NCBI GenBank assembly: GCA_024235755.1
Contig: JACKLV010000005.1
Location: 123,969 to 187,968 of the forward strand
Length of the DNA stretch: 64,000 nt
Direction of reading: 5' to 3'
Origin: Burkholderiales bacterium
Lineage (GTDB): Bacteria > Pseudomonadota > Gammaproteobacteria > Burkholderiales > Nitrosomonadaceae
Part shown: in pieces, positions 8,879 to 17,633 of the stretch
How the letters are laid out: every line of letters starts with the position of its first letter
How positions within the stretch are numbered: position 1 is the first letter of the stretch
Notes under the pieces: generated by a model
What the model was told of the DNA's origin: nothing
The model's database searches: none
What the model saw: only the letters and a program-made list of their open reading frames with translations
Made by a program: the position numbers and the translations under genes

Positions 8879-9769
8879 CTAGTACTCTAATAAAAAATTT
8901 CTGACAATTGAAATCTGTTGTTCATCGAGCAAAATTGGCGCATGCCCAATTCCGGGCAGATCAATAACCCTAGCGTGCGGACCACGTTGCTGCATTTGTG
9001 CAGCCGTTTCAGCGAGCAATACGTCCGACTCAGCGCCTCGGATAACCAAAGTAGGCGTTTGTAGCATGTCCCAGTACTGCCATAAATCAACATCATCCTG
9101 CAACGCATGTTCTTTAAAACTCGCAGAAATTTTGGGATCATAATAAAAAGTATAAGTGCCGTCCTTAAGACGACGCGCACTATATATCGTTAGATGACGC
9201 CACTGTGCATCAGTCAAAGGACCAAACGGCGTGGAAATCTTTCGGATATAAGCTTCAAATGAATCAATATCATTGAAACGAATCTCTTTTCCGACATACT
9301 CAGACATCCTTTTCAACGCAGCAACCGGAATCAACGGTCCGATATCACTGATGACCAGCCTATGAATCGCATCCTTGAGATCAATGGCCGTCATCATGCC
9401 GATCAGTCCGCCCATGGAAATACCCACCCAGTCAATTGTTATAGTCGAACGGTATTGACTTTGAATATGCCTCACAAGCGAAGCCGCATCCGAAAGATAA
9501 ACCGGATAATAATCATAATCTTTTTCATCCTCTAACCAATCGCTTTGGCCGCGTCCGACAACATCAGGACAAATGATACGACACTGTGATAATAAATCAG
9601 ACGCCAGATAATCAAAATCTCGGCAATTGCGCGTTAGGCCATGCACACAAAATACAACATGCGGATTATTTGTATCGCCCCAATCCATATATGCAATATG
9701 GTGTGGTTTCTTGTATGTTCCGTCAGACGACAATGTTGGAACGAGTAGTTTTTTAAAACATTTACTCAT
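8879..9769 (-). CDS. Alpha/beta-hydrolase fold enzyme
   Basis: 296 residues. The nucleophile elbow GISMGG (Ser near residue 118), the oxyanion-loop motif CVHGLTRNCRDFD near residue 42, and a C-terminal GIGHAP histidine motif give the full Ser-Asp-His layout of a cytoplasmic alpha/beta hydrolase. The subfamily resembles the esterase-like hydrolases of beta- and gammaproteobacteria whose substrates are unknown. No signal peptide. It is alone on its strand between two spacers. Substrate cannot be given. Confidence 0.85.
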   Translation of the reverse strand: MSKCFKKLLVPTLSSDGTYKKPHHIAYMDWGDTNNPHVVFCVHGLTRNCRDFDYLASDLLSQCRIICPDVVGRGQSDWLEDEKDYDYYPVYLSDAASLVRHIQSQYRSTITIDWVGISMGGLIGMMTAIDLKDAIHRLVISDIGPLIPVAALKRMSEYVGKEIRFNDIDSFEAYIRKISTPFGPLTDAQWRHLTIYSARRLKDGTYTFYYDPKISASFKEHALQDDVDLWQYWDMLQTPTLVIRGAESDVLLAETAAQMQQRGPHARVIDLPGIGHAPILLDEQQISIVRNFLLEY

Positions 9770-9944
9770 GCCTATCTTTAATAATTTTAGTCAATTAGAA
9801 CAGTTTTCAGCACTTAAATGAAAAACAAATACATCGTTAGTTTTCATTGAAAGCACTCCGCCCGCTTGAAACAAATAGGTGTTGTTTCAGGGTGTTCATC
9901 TCATCCCCGGCTAACGTACGAGAATAGTTGAGCAATAAATACTT

Positions 9945-11183
9945 TTAGGAACGGACAACCATACAGTCCATACCGTTACGTGACAAGCTTTGGCACGCAT
10001 TGAACGCCTGATTTTTCTGCAACCCTACAACCCGGGCTCGATAAAATATTCTGTTACTGATTTCCACTTCAACTACAGCAACTTCCCCGGCTACCCAACG
10101 GGTGGCCGCCTGAGCTTGGGCATGCGCGCGGCTAGGCTCGAAATACGAACCAATTTGTACCGCCCAACTGTTGCTTTTTGGTAAATTGCTATTCTCAGAT
10201 ACGTCGCTGACAGGCATAAACTCACCTCTCAGTATTGCCGCCGGATCAGGTTCTCCTGTCAATGATACGATTGGCTTTGCGGCAGGAATAGGCGCATCAG
10301 TGAGCGAATTACTCCTGCTATGTGTTGTATCACTCGTATGATTACTTGAAGCAACGAGTTGCGCAGGCGTCGCTTTTTTAAAACTGCGATCAAGTAATTT
10401 TACTGTGTGTTGATCCCGGGAAGCTGCAGTTTTTCCTCCCATCACAACCGCAATTAATCTACGTTCATCGCGCTTTGCGGAGGTTGCCACATTGAACCCG
10501 GAAGCCCGAATAAAACCGGTTTTTAATCCGTCAACACCGTGTGTATTACGCACCATGCGGTTATGACTGTTATATGTAATTCCTCTGTAGCGGAAGGATT
10601 GTGTAGAGAAATAGGGATAATATTGGGGAAAATCCTTCATAAGGCGCACAGATAATTTCACCATATCCCGCGCAGTCGTTATCTGCGCACGATCAGGCAA
10701 TCCTGAGGCATTGCGAAAAATTGTCGAATGCATTCCCATTTGACGCGCTTTTTCTGTCATCAATCGACCAAAATTTGACTCTGTCCGGCCTAACGCTTCA
10801 GCTACAACAGCAGCAGCGTCATTCGCGGAACGCACAATTAATGCAGGAATTGCATCGCGCACACTGAGGGTTTCGCCAGCCCGCAAACCGATATTCGTCT
10901 GAGGCATTGATGCAGCATGGACAGAAACAGGCATACGGGAATCTAATGTCATTTTTCCTTGCTGCATGGCCTCAAATAACATGTAGAGCGTCATCATTTT
11001 TGTCAGAGACGCCGGGTAACGGCTGGCATCCGCATTGGACTCGTGTAGCACTGCGCCAGTATCGGCATTAATTACAATCGAAGCATAGCGGGGATTTGCA
11101 TGCGCCCGGCCGACTAAAGCCACTGACACCAGTACCACTAAGACAACCAATCCTTTTATTCCAGTAAGCTTTAAATCAAACAT
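9945..11183 (-). CDS. dacC: D-alanyl-D-alanine carboxypeptidase with SPOR domain
   Basis: 412 residues from the ATG at 11183 (preceded by GGGGTGA); the open frame extends further upstream without support. A signal segment (GIKGLVVLVVLVSVALVGRAHA) is followed by the penicillin-binding domain with SxxK (SLTKM), SxN (SAND) and KTG (KTGFIRASGFN). This removes the terminal D-alanine from peptidoglycan pentapeptides in the periplasm. Residues about 335-412 (SWAVQIGSYFEPSRAHAQ onward) form a SPOR domain, which binds denuded glycan at division sites. The SPOR domain replaces the usual PBP5 C-terminal domain and amphipathic anchor. Gene symbol is by family. Confidence 0.9.
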   Translation of the reverse strand: MFDLKLTGIKGLVVLVVLVSVALVGRAHANPRYASIVINADTGAVLHESNADASRYPASLTKMMTLYMLFEAMQQGKMTLDSRMPVSVHAASMPQTNIGLRAGETLSVRDAIPALIVRSANDAAAVVAEALGRTESNFGRLMTEKARQMGMHSTIFRNASGLPDRAQITTARDMVKLSVRLMKDFPQYYPYFSTQSFRYRGITYNSHNRMVRNTHGVDGLKTGFIRASGFNVATSAKRDERRLIAVVMGGKTAASRDQHTVKLLDRSFKKATPAQLVASSNHTSDTTHSRSNSLTDAPIPAAKPIVSLTGEPDPAAILRGEFMPVSDVSENSNLPKSNSWAVQIGSYFEPSRAHAQAQAATRWVAGEVAVVEVEISNRIFYRARVVGLQKNQAFNACQSLSRNGMDCMVVRS

Positions 11184-11575
11184 GATTTCACCCCACTTAA
11201 TGTGTTTGAAGTCTGCCAAAAACGCTTGAAACTCAAATACAATAAATACATTTTTGTGACATTGCTCGAACGTTTTATCAAAACGTTTATACTCATCCTT
11301 ATAAACGAGCATGTACTGCTACAAACAAGTCCCATTGTTGACCTTAGGCAAGTTCCGCGCCTTTCCTAATAGGTACTTAACAATGGATACGAGCAATTGC
11401 ATCAATGCTATTTCCTTGAATTCCTTTTCATTATTTTAATTGTGCCGATCGCTACGCATTATTAAAAAAAAACGTCAATAATGCTGCTTTTTCTTATATT
11501 ACAAAAATTGGAAAATGTTAAGAATTTTTTTAAGTTTATACTGTAATGTAATGATTATAAATTAAACAAATATTT
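11184..11575. other. AT-rich intergenic region
   Basis: About 390 bases upstream of the carboxypeptidase and downstream of the AttH-like gene. Very A/T-rich around 11455-11575. No gene, RNA or clear terminator hairpin is seen; promoter elements for the carboxypeptidase must lie here but none is strong enough to name. Confidence 0.5.
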
Positions 11576-12679
11576 TTACAAATCTAAAGGCTGTACATAT
11601 CCTGTCAACTCGAGGTACCCTCTGCCGACATTTTGTTCATTTTGAAAAACGGTTACAGCGCCTTCCCAGTACACAGCACCCGCCGATCCGCGCGAATCAA
11701 GCTCCTGATCGTCAAATAACGGCACTAACCGCCATTCCGTTTCTCCAGTACGAACGCGCATTTCGACAGGATAAACAGCCTTAGTATGTGGAGAATTCCA
11801 GGTACGTTCCGGAATGAACTCGACCTGATCAGCGCTAAATTGTGCAATCTGTCCCGTTGAATCGCGACGCGTACCATAAGCCCAGAGTTTTGAGTTATCC
11901 TTACCTCGAATCCTGAAAGCCATCAGCGCAGAACCATCATCCAGATTTGCACTCATCCAATCCCATCCATCAGCGCGTGGGTCAAGAATTTCTGATGACC
12001 ATTCATGATCAAGCCAGGCTCGCCCCTGAACGGCCAAGGGTTTGTTTTGCAAAGTCACCGTGCCGGATACGTCTAGGTGAGGTTCGCTATAGTAATAACT
12101 TGCCTGTTCTATATTGGGTCCCTTGCGCGAAAAACCACGCTCGCCCTGCAGCATAATCGCTTGCGTCGGTTTCAGTAATAGCTGGAAACCAAATTCCTTA
12201 GCCTGTATCTCAGTGAGATAACGCCCATCAGGTTCGCGTCTAAAATACCAATCATCCAGCTTCACATCCGTGTTCCCCTCACGCGCATATGCCATATCAA
12301 ATCCCGCGCGCGCGGTTTTTTCATCGTAAACAAGTCGTCCAAGTTCAGGATCGGACAATGCAGCATGCGCAATAATCAGTTGCCGGGGTGCAAAACGGCT
12401 GGGATTGTTTGAGTGATGACGAGTTGCTGTGCGAAAAAAAGTCACTTGAAAGCCGAGCGCTTTTTTTTCAGCCGTTTCCAGCCAACCCGTCACATACCAC
12501 CATTCGATACGAAAATCAGGGTGTGCGCCGTAATCCCGTGGAAATTCAAGCACATGACCAGAAACAACCGAAGCATACTCTTGGTTACCCGCTTGCGACT
12601 GTGAATGCAGTGTTGCCAGCAAAAGCATCGCCAGAATCGCTGCCATCAAAACACATGACTTGTTATCTTTCTTTTGCAT
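11576..12679 (-). CDS. AttH/CrtC-like lipocalin-fold secreted protein
   Basis: 367 residues from the ATG at 12679, which overlaps the stop of the upstream permease (TAATG), so translation is probably coupled. A signal peptide (LMAAILAMLLLATLHSQSQA) is followed by the AttH/carotenoid-hydratase-like fold with RIEWWYVTGWLE, the characteristic DWYFRREPDG, and RAWLDHEWSSE. This family regularly sits beside a LolD/FtsX-type ABC exporter, as here, and is thought to act in the periplasm on the exported lipid or lipoprotein. Substrate unknown. No carotenoid genes are nearby, so a CrtC role is unlikely. Confidence 0.85.
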   Translation of the reverse strand: MQKKDNKSCVLMAAILAMLLLATLHSQSQAGNQEYASVVSGHVLEFPRDYGAHPDFRIEWWYVTGWLETAEKKALGFQVTFFRTATRHHSNNPSRFAPRQLIIAHAALSDPELGRLVYDEKTARAGFDMAYAREGNTDVKLDDWYFRREPDGRYLTEIQAKEFGFQLLLKPTQAIMLQGERGFSRKGPNIEQASYYYSEPHLDVSGTVTLQNKPLAVQGRAWLDHEWSSEILDPRADGWDWMSANLDDGSALMAFRIRGKDNSKLWAYGTRRDSTGQIAQFSADQVEFIPERTWNSPHTKAVYPVEMRVRTGETEWRLVPLFDDQELDSRGSAGAVYWEGAVTVFQNEQNVGRGYLELTGYVQPLDL

Positions 12680-15240
12680 TACCAGTCTTCCCGGACAGCT
12701 CGGATAACGCTGCCGGATACAGCACGACGCCCGGCAACTAAAGCTGTAATGGATGCCGAAATCAGCATAACACCCGCTATTAAAAACAACCAATCCCATG
12801 GCATATAAAGCTGCATAGTCCAATGAAAGGATTGCGGATTAACAATGAAAATCAGTATCAAGCTGATACACCACCCCAAAACAAATCCCAACATCACACC
12901 CAGCGTCGTTAAAAGACCGCCCTCAGCTGCCAATACAACCAATACCTGAGAACGGGTTATACCAATATGGCGCAACATACCAAACTCTTTCGAGCGCGAG
13001 AGCATCTGCAAGGAGAAGCTGGCGGCGACTCCGAGTAAGCCAATAATCACAGCGATAATTTCCAACAGATAGGTAACGGCAAAACTGCGATCAAAAATTT
13101 TTAAACTTGTATCGCGTATCGTTTGCGATTGCGTGATTTCCAGCGTATCACCGTACGGCAATTGATGCAGAATGTCATATGCATTGTCCATGGTAACCTT
13201 TGATTGCAACCATACCGCTGCAGTGTTTATACTCATATCATTGGATAATTCCTGATAATCAGACAGCTGCATCTGCACAGCACCAAACTGACGACCGTAA
13301 TCCCGCCAGATACCTGCGACGATAAATGATTGCAATCGGTTACCGACAGGTATCATAATTTGTTTTCCTACGCTATAACCATATAAGTCAACCATCGCTT
13401 CAGAAACCCATATCGACCTTTCATGGCCCGATAACTCTTCAGGCGCAATAAATTCACCTATGATCGGCAAAGTATTTCTGGGATCAGCGGAGTCAATAGG
13501 TCTTGCAATAAGTGTAATTTCTGGCCGGCGCGGATCGAGAACCAATTGTTGATAACGCAAGAAATCAATACGCGAGAATTCGGGTAATTCTGTCAAAAAT
13601 TTTTGCTCATCCGGAAGAAAACCACCTTGCTTACCACTATCAGCCGCCCGAACATAAAGATCTGCCGGCAAAACATGTTCCAGCCAGTTATCAACCGAGA
13701 CACGAAAACTAAGTACCATAATTGCCATGGCCACCATCAGGCAGAAACTTGCCAGCACACCGCTCAAGGCAACCGAAGCTTGGCCAGGCACATTCGCCAA
13801 ACGCGCCAACACCATCAGCGTAGTCGCATGTAATTTGCCGCAGCTAAATCTCCTATTGGCCCAATACAGAGCAAAAGAAAAAAACCATGCCGCAAAACGC
13901 GGCATCAGCGCGAGTCCGCCAATCAACAACAATGCGATAGCCAAATATCCAAAAACAGGCAATCCATAGACGGACGGCAACTGGGCCAACAACAACGCGA
14001 GAGATAAACACACAATCGCTGACCAAGGTACAGATACGCTATCGATAACATTATTTTCTTGACTTGACTTCAAGGCGGCAGCTGGTGCGATGCGCATCGC
14101 GTCTCTGGCCGGCAATACAGTTCCAAGTATGGTGACGCCTAATCCCACAGCAAAATAAACCAAGGCGGCGGCAGGGCTTATATACAAATCGGGCTGTATA
14201 CCCGGAAAAAAACTACTTCCCAGATCGCCACCAAAAAATCGAATAGCCAGTGCGGCAAACCCATACCCTAATGCTAATCCGCAAAAGGAACCGATAACGC
14301 CCAACACAATACCTTCCGCCACAACTTGTCGCATCAAATGCTGTCGCGTAAATCCCAACACTCGCAATAATGCAAACTGACTGCGACGGCGAGCCACTGA
14401 CAACGCCTGGGTGGAAAACACCAGAAATGCCCCGGTAAATAGCGCCACTAATGCCAGCATATTGAGATTAACGCGATAAGCACGTGACATACTGGCTAAT
14501 CGCGCTTCCTGTTCAACGATTTCTGTAACAAAAAACTGCGCTCCTAACTCTTTTTCCAGCTCTGTCTTAAACGCTTCATGATGAACCCCGTCGTCGAGCT
14601 TTAACTCGATACGGGACAACAACCCTAGATAGTTGAAGCGCCACTGCGCTGCACCTATATCCATAACAGCAATCCGCTGCCCGGCTCGCGCCCGTGTCAC
14701 ACCGCCAGCAACACGCAGTTCGAGTGTTTGCGTGCCAACATTGAATTGAACCGTATCGCCCTGCTTAACATGTAGCCACTCCATTGCCGCAGGGGAAAGA
14801 AAAATCGCATCATCGGACAAGCCATCCATTAATCGATCTTCTGCCGGCACGCCCAACAAATCTGGCGACATGCCAGCGGCCCGAAACATATCAATACCAA
14901 GTATTCTCAACCGTTGATCGTTTCCACTATTGTGATCACCAGGTATGGGAACCATAAACTCGAGCACAGGATTAATCAGCCGAACACCCTCGAACTGCGC
15001 AAGTCTTGGATAAATCAGTTCATCGAAATATTTTTGTTTGCTATGAACCTGCAAATCCGACTGCCCTGACAGGCTTTTACTCGCCGCAGAAAATTCATTG
15101 AAAGCCGCCGCATTGACCAGATGAATTGAAAACCCCAACGCTACACCAATTGCAATCGCCATTACAGCAACAATGGCCTGTAAGAAACGTGCACGCCATT
15201 CTCCCAACAGCAACCAGCCAGACAGAATCGGCGCATTCAT
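12679..15240 (-). CDS. ABC transporter permease with two FtsX domains
   Basis: 853 residues. An N-terminal membrane segment (residues 13-40) is followed by a periplasmic MacB-like domain, three membrane helices with an FtsX domain (about 260-385), more helices (405-510), a second periplasmic domain, and a C-terminal FtsX triplet (about 725-850). This duplicated-permease form works with a LolD-like ATPase to extract or move lipids, lipoproteins or peptides across the envelope. Its start overlaps the ATPase stop by 4 bases and its stop overlaps the AttH-like gene. The three genes form one unit. Confidence 0.9.
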   Translation of the reverse strand: MNAPILSGWLLLGEWRARFLQAIVAVMAIAIGVALGFSIHLVNAAAFNEFSAASKSLSGQSDLQVHSKQKYFDELIYPRLAQFEGVRLINPVLEFMVPIPGDHNSGNDQRLRILGIDMFRAAGMSPDLLGVPAEDRLMDGLSDDAIFLSPAAMEWLHVKQGDTVQFNVGTQTLELRVAGGVTRARAGQRIAVMDIGAAQWRFNYLGLLSRIELKLDDGVHHEAFKTELEKELGAQFFVTEIVEQEARLASMSRAYRVNLNMLALVALFTGAFLVFSTQALSVARRRSQFALLRVLGFTRQHLMRQVVAEGIVLGVIGSFCGLALGYGFAALAIRFFGGDLGSSFFPGIQPDLYISPAAALVYFAVGLGVTILGTVLPARDAMRIAPAAALKSSQENNVIDSVSVPWSAIVCLSLALLLAQLPSVYGLPVFGYLAIALLLIGGLALMPRFAAWFFSFALYWANRRFSCGKLHATTLMVLARLANVPGQASVALSGVLASFCLMVAMAIMVLSFRVSVDNWLEHVLPADLYVRAADSGKQGGFLPDEQKFLTELPEFSRIDFLRYQQLVLDPRRPEITLIARPIDSADPRNTLPIIGEFIAPEELSGHERSIWVSEAMVDLYGYSVGKQIMIPVGNRLQSFIVAGIWRDYGRQFGAVQMQLSDYQELSNDMSINTAAVWLQSKVTMDNAYDILHQLPYGDTLEITQSQTIRDTSLKIFDRSFAVTYLLEIIAVIIGLLGVAASFSLQMLSRSKEFGMLRHIGITRSQVLVVLAAEGGLLTTLGVMLGFVLGWCISLILIFIVNPQSFHWTMQLYMPWDWLFLIAGVMLISASITALVAGRRAVSGSVIRAVREDW

Positions 15241-15902
15241 TCGCGTTCGACTGGTTCGGTTTTCTTCAAACCATGCTTAGTCATTACCAGCACGGCATCT
15301 GCAGTAGCCGCCGCTGTATGCGAGTGAGTAACGAGTATGCCTGACGCACCGTTTTTTTTGATTTCGGCGCGTATCAGTTGCAAAATATCATGCGCAGTGT
15401 CTGGATCGAGATTACCCGTTGGCTCATCCGCCAGCACGAGTTTGGGTCGATGTACCAACGCTCGTGCAATTGCTACCCGTTGCAGCTCCCCGCCTGACAA
15501 CTGGTAGGGAAAGTGATTTCCCCGGCCGCTCAGCCCGACTTCGGCCAGCATCTGTTCAACACGAAGCACCGGCAAATCATTTAACAGCAAAGGCAACGCA
15601 ATATTTTGTTTCAACGTTAAATGCGGCAGAATATGAAATGCTTGAAAAATAAAACCCAATGTTTTACGCCGCAATAGCGTTGCAGCAGCATCATCGAGTT
15701 CTGAAATCGCAACACCGTCAATCATTACTTCACCTGAATCAGGCGTATCCAATCCTGCAACCAGATTCAGTAAAGTTGACTTTCCTATACCGGATTCACC
15801 CATAACCGCAACATATTCACCTGCTTTCAGTGTATAAGTAAGATTAGACAATACCTGCCGTCCTCCCATATAAGCTTTACTAACGCGGCGTAATTCAAGC
15901 AT
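15237..15902 (-). CDS. ABC transporter ATP-binding protein, LolD-like
   Basis: About 221 residues. Walker A is GESGIGKST, the Q-loop lies in IFQAFHILP, the signature is LSGGELQRVAIARALV, Walker B is LVLADEPTGNLD and the H-loop is LVTHS: a complete ATPase. The sequence is closest to the LolD/MacB class. The ATG at 15902 (MLELRRVSKAY) has a GGAA nine bases upstream; an in-frame ATG at 15917 is possible. First gene of the exporter unit; a TATTATAT sequence at about 15925 could be its promoter -10. Confidence 0.92.
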   Translation of the reverse strand: MLELRRVSKAYMGGRQVLSNLTYTLKAGEYVAVMGESGIGKSTLLNLVAGLDTPDSGEVMIDGVAISELDDAAATLLRRKTLGFIFQAFHILPHLTLKQNIALPLLLNDLPVLRVEQMLAEVGLSGRGNHFPYQLSGGELQRVAIARALVHRPKLVLADEPTGNLDPDTAHDILQLIRAEIKKNGASGILVTHSHTAAATADAVLVMTKHGLKKTEPVERE

Positions 15903-16215
15903 AAGTCGAAATTCCATTCTCTATATAATAGGCAGGTAAAAATTCCCAGACATTGTTTTGCATAAAGTATAAAGGTCTATCTAAAAAATTAAAGTCTCTC
16001 TTTGCGTCTGACGCGATTAAGCTGAATCTTCCTATGACATTGATTCTAGAAAATTAAATCATTCTTGGGTACACTTTGGGGTACACTTTGCCATTCGCAG
16101 TCCCCATTAAACTTAGAAAGTTGAATTATAAAGAATTGCATTCTTCCGTAGTGCAGTATCGGAGCTGATACCGTTTATTTACAACAGCATATGTCAAGAA
16201 TAGTCGGAGAAAAAA
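15903..16215. other. Divergent intergenic region at start of the XrtA-associated cluster
   Basis: About 310 bases between the leftward exporter and the rightward sugar transferase. Apart from the two-copy 12-base repeat at 16067-16090, no gene or RNA is evident. It must carry both promoters. Confidence 0.6.
16067..16090 (+). repeat. Tandem 12-base direct repeat
   Basis: GGGTACACTTTG occurs twice in immediate tandem (16067-16078 and 16079-16090). It lies upstream of the first gene of the XrtA-associated cluster. It could be a regulator-binding site or a leftover of site-specific integration; nothing else in the window decides between these. Confidence 0.7.
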
Positions 16216-17613
16216 TTGTTCAAAATCAACAACCTTTATATACCCAAAATTTCTGCCTTAATCATCAGCATTGACTTTTTACTGCTTGTGCTTGCTTTTT
16301 TTGCAGGAATTCACCTGCGATTCGCTGAAGGGCAAGGATTTACCGTGTCTTTTTTCCAGGATTCATTTTATGAAGCTTGTATCTTTATTTTTACCATGAT
16401 CTTCAGTATGGCGGCTATGGGAATGTATCTCCCAGAAACACAACGCGATTTCAATACAACATTATTTCGTTTGATGCCATCGGTTGCACTGTGCTTTGGA
16501 TTAATGACATTCATCTTTTATATCTTTCCAGAAACTTATTTAGGTCGCGGCGCATTATTGATTGTCATGGTTTTATCTTTTATTGAAATTTTAATCGCCA
16601 GAACCCTTCTGTATAAAGGAATCAGTGTAGATATTTTAAGGCCCCGCACATTGGTACTAGGTACCGGGAAAAACGCAAATGATTTGATTAATCAAAATGG
16701 AAAATTGCCGGCGCATCACCAACCAAAAATAGTCGGATTCATACCGTTTCCCGGAGAGGAACGCCATGTTCCCGCTACCTTAGTCGTCACCGACAAAGAC
16801 TCATTGATGTCGTTAGCTGGAAAATACAAGGCTGAAGAAATCATTATCGCCCCCCAGGAAAGAAGAGGCGGATACTTTCCTATTCAGGAATTGCTTGAAT
16901 GCAAAATGCACGGTATCCGAGTGATGGATATCGCCACTTTTTACGAACGGGAAAATGGCCATATTCGTATGGATTCATTATATCCAAGCTGGTTTGTTTT
17001 TGGAGGCGGATTTGATCAAAGTTTGTTGAGGTCAACAATTAAGCGGATTTTTGATTTATTAGCCAGTCTAGCGCTGTTGATGATTACATTGCCAGTTATG
17101 CTGATTGCTGCATTGCTCATTTTGCTTGAGGATGGCTTCCCCATATTTTACCGTCAGGAAAGAGTCGGCAAAAGTGGGGAAACTTTTATGGTTTTGAAAT
17201 TTCGCAGCATGCGTAAAAACGCCGAAAAAGACAAAAAGCCTCAATGGGCCGCAACTAACGATCCACGTATCACGAAAGTCGGCAACATTATTCGCAAATT
17301 ACGGATTGACGAATTACCCCAAATCGTCAATGTACTGAAGAATGAAATGAGCTTCGTCGGGCCTCGCCCAGAACGGCCCTATTTTGTCAACATGCTCAAT
17401 GCGCAGGTTCCCTATTATGGCGTAAGGCACAGTGTCAAGCCGGGCATTACCGGCTGGGCTCAAGTTCGATATCCGTATGGATCTTCAGTTGAAGATGCCA
17501 TTGAGAAATTACAATACGACTTATATTACGTTAAGAACCACAGTCTGTTTCTTGACGCAGTGATCCTGGTTCTGACAGTCGAAGTCGTCTTAATGGGCAA
17601 AGGCAGCAGATAA
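16216..17613 (+). CDS. XrtA/PEP-CTERM-system sugar-phosphate transferase
   Basis: 465 residues starting with TTG at 16216, preceded by GGAGA six bases upstream. Four to five hydrophobic segments (residues 10-130) and a CoA-binding-like central domain precede a polyprenyl-phosphate sugar-phosphate transferase domain: KRIFDLLASLALLMITLPVM membrane helix, YRQERVGKSGETFMVLKFRSM, and SFVGPRPERP. It would load the first sugar phosphate onto undecaprenyl phosphate to start an exopolysaccharide. This type (TIGR03013) is the one found in exosortase A loci. No other polysaccharide gene follows in the window. Confidence 0.9.
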   Translation: MFKINNLYIPKISALIISIDFLLLVLAFFAGIHLRFAEGQGFTVSFFQDSFYEACIFIFTMIFSMAAMGMYLPETQRDFNTTLFRLMPSVALCFGLMTFIFYIFPETYLGRGALLIVMVLSFIEILIARTLLYKGISVDILRPRTLVLGTGKNANDLINQNGKLPAHHQPKIVGFIPFPGEERHVPATLVVTDKDSLMSLAGKYKAEEIIIAPQERRGGYFPIQELLECKMHGIRVMDIATFYERENGHIRMDSLYPSWFVFGGGFDQSLLRSTIKRIFDLLASLALLMITLPVMLIAALLILLEDGFPIFYRQERVGKSGETFMVLKFRSMRKNAEKDKKPQWAATNDPRITKVGNIIRKLRIDELPQIVNVLKNEMSFVGPRPERPYFVNMLNAQVPYYGVRHSVKPGITGWAQVRYPYGSSVEDAIEKLQYDLYYVKNHSLFLDAVILVLTVEVVLMGKGSR

Positions 17614-17633
17614 CCCTAATAGCGACATCCGTT

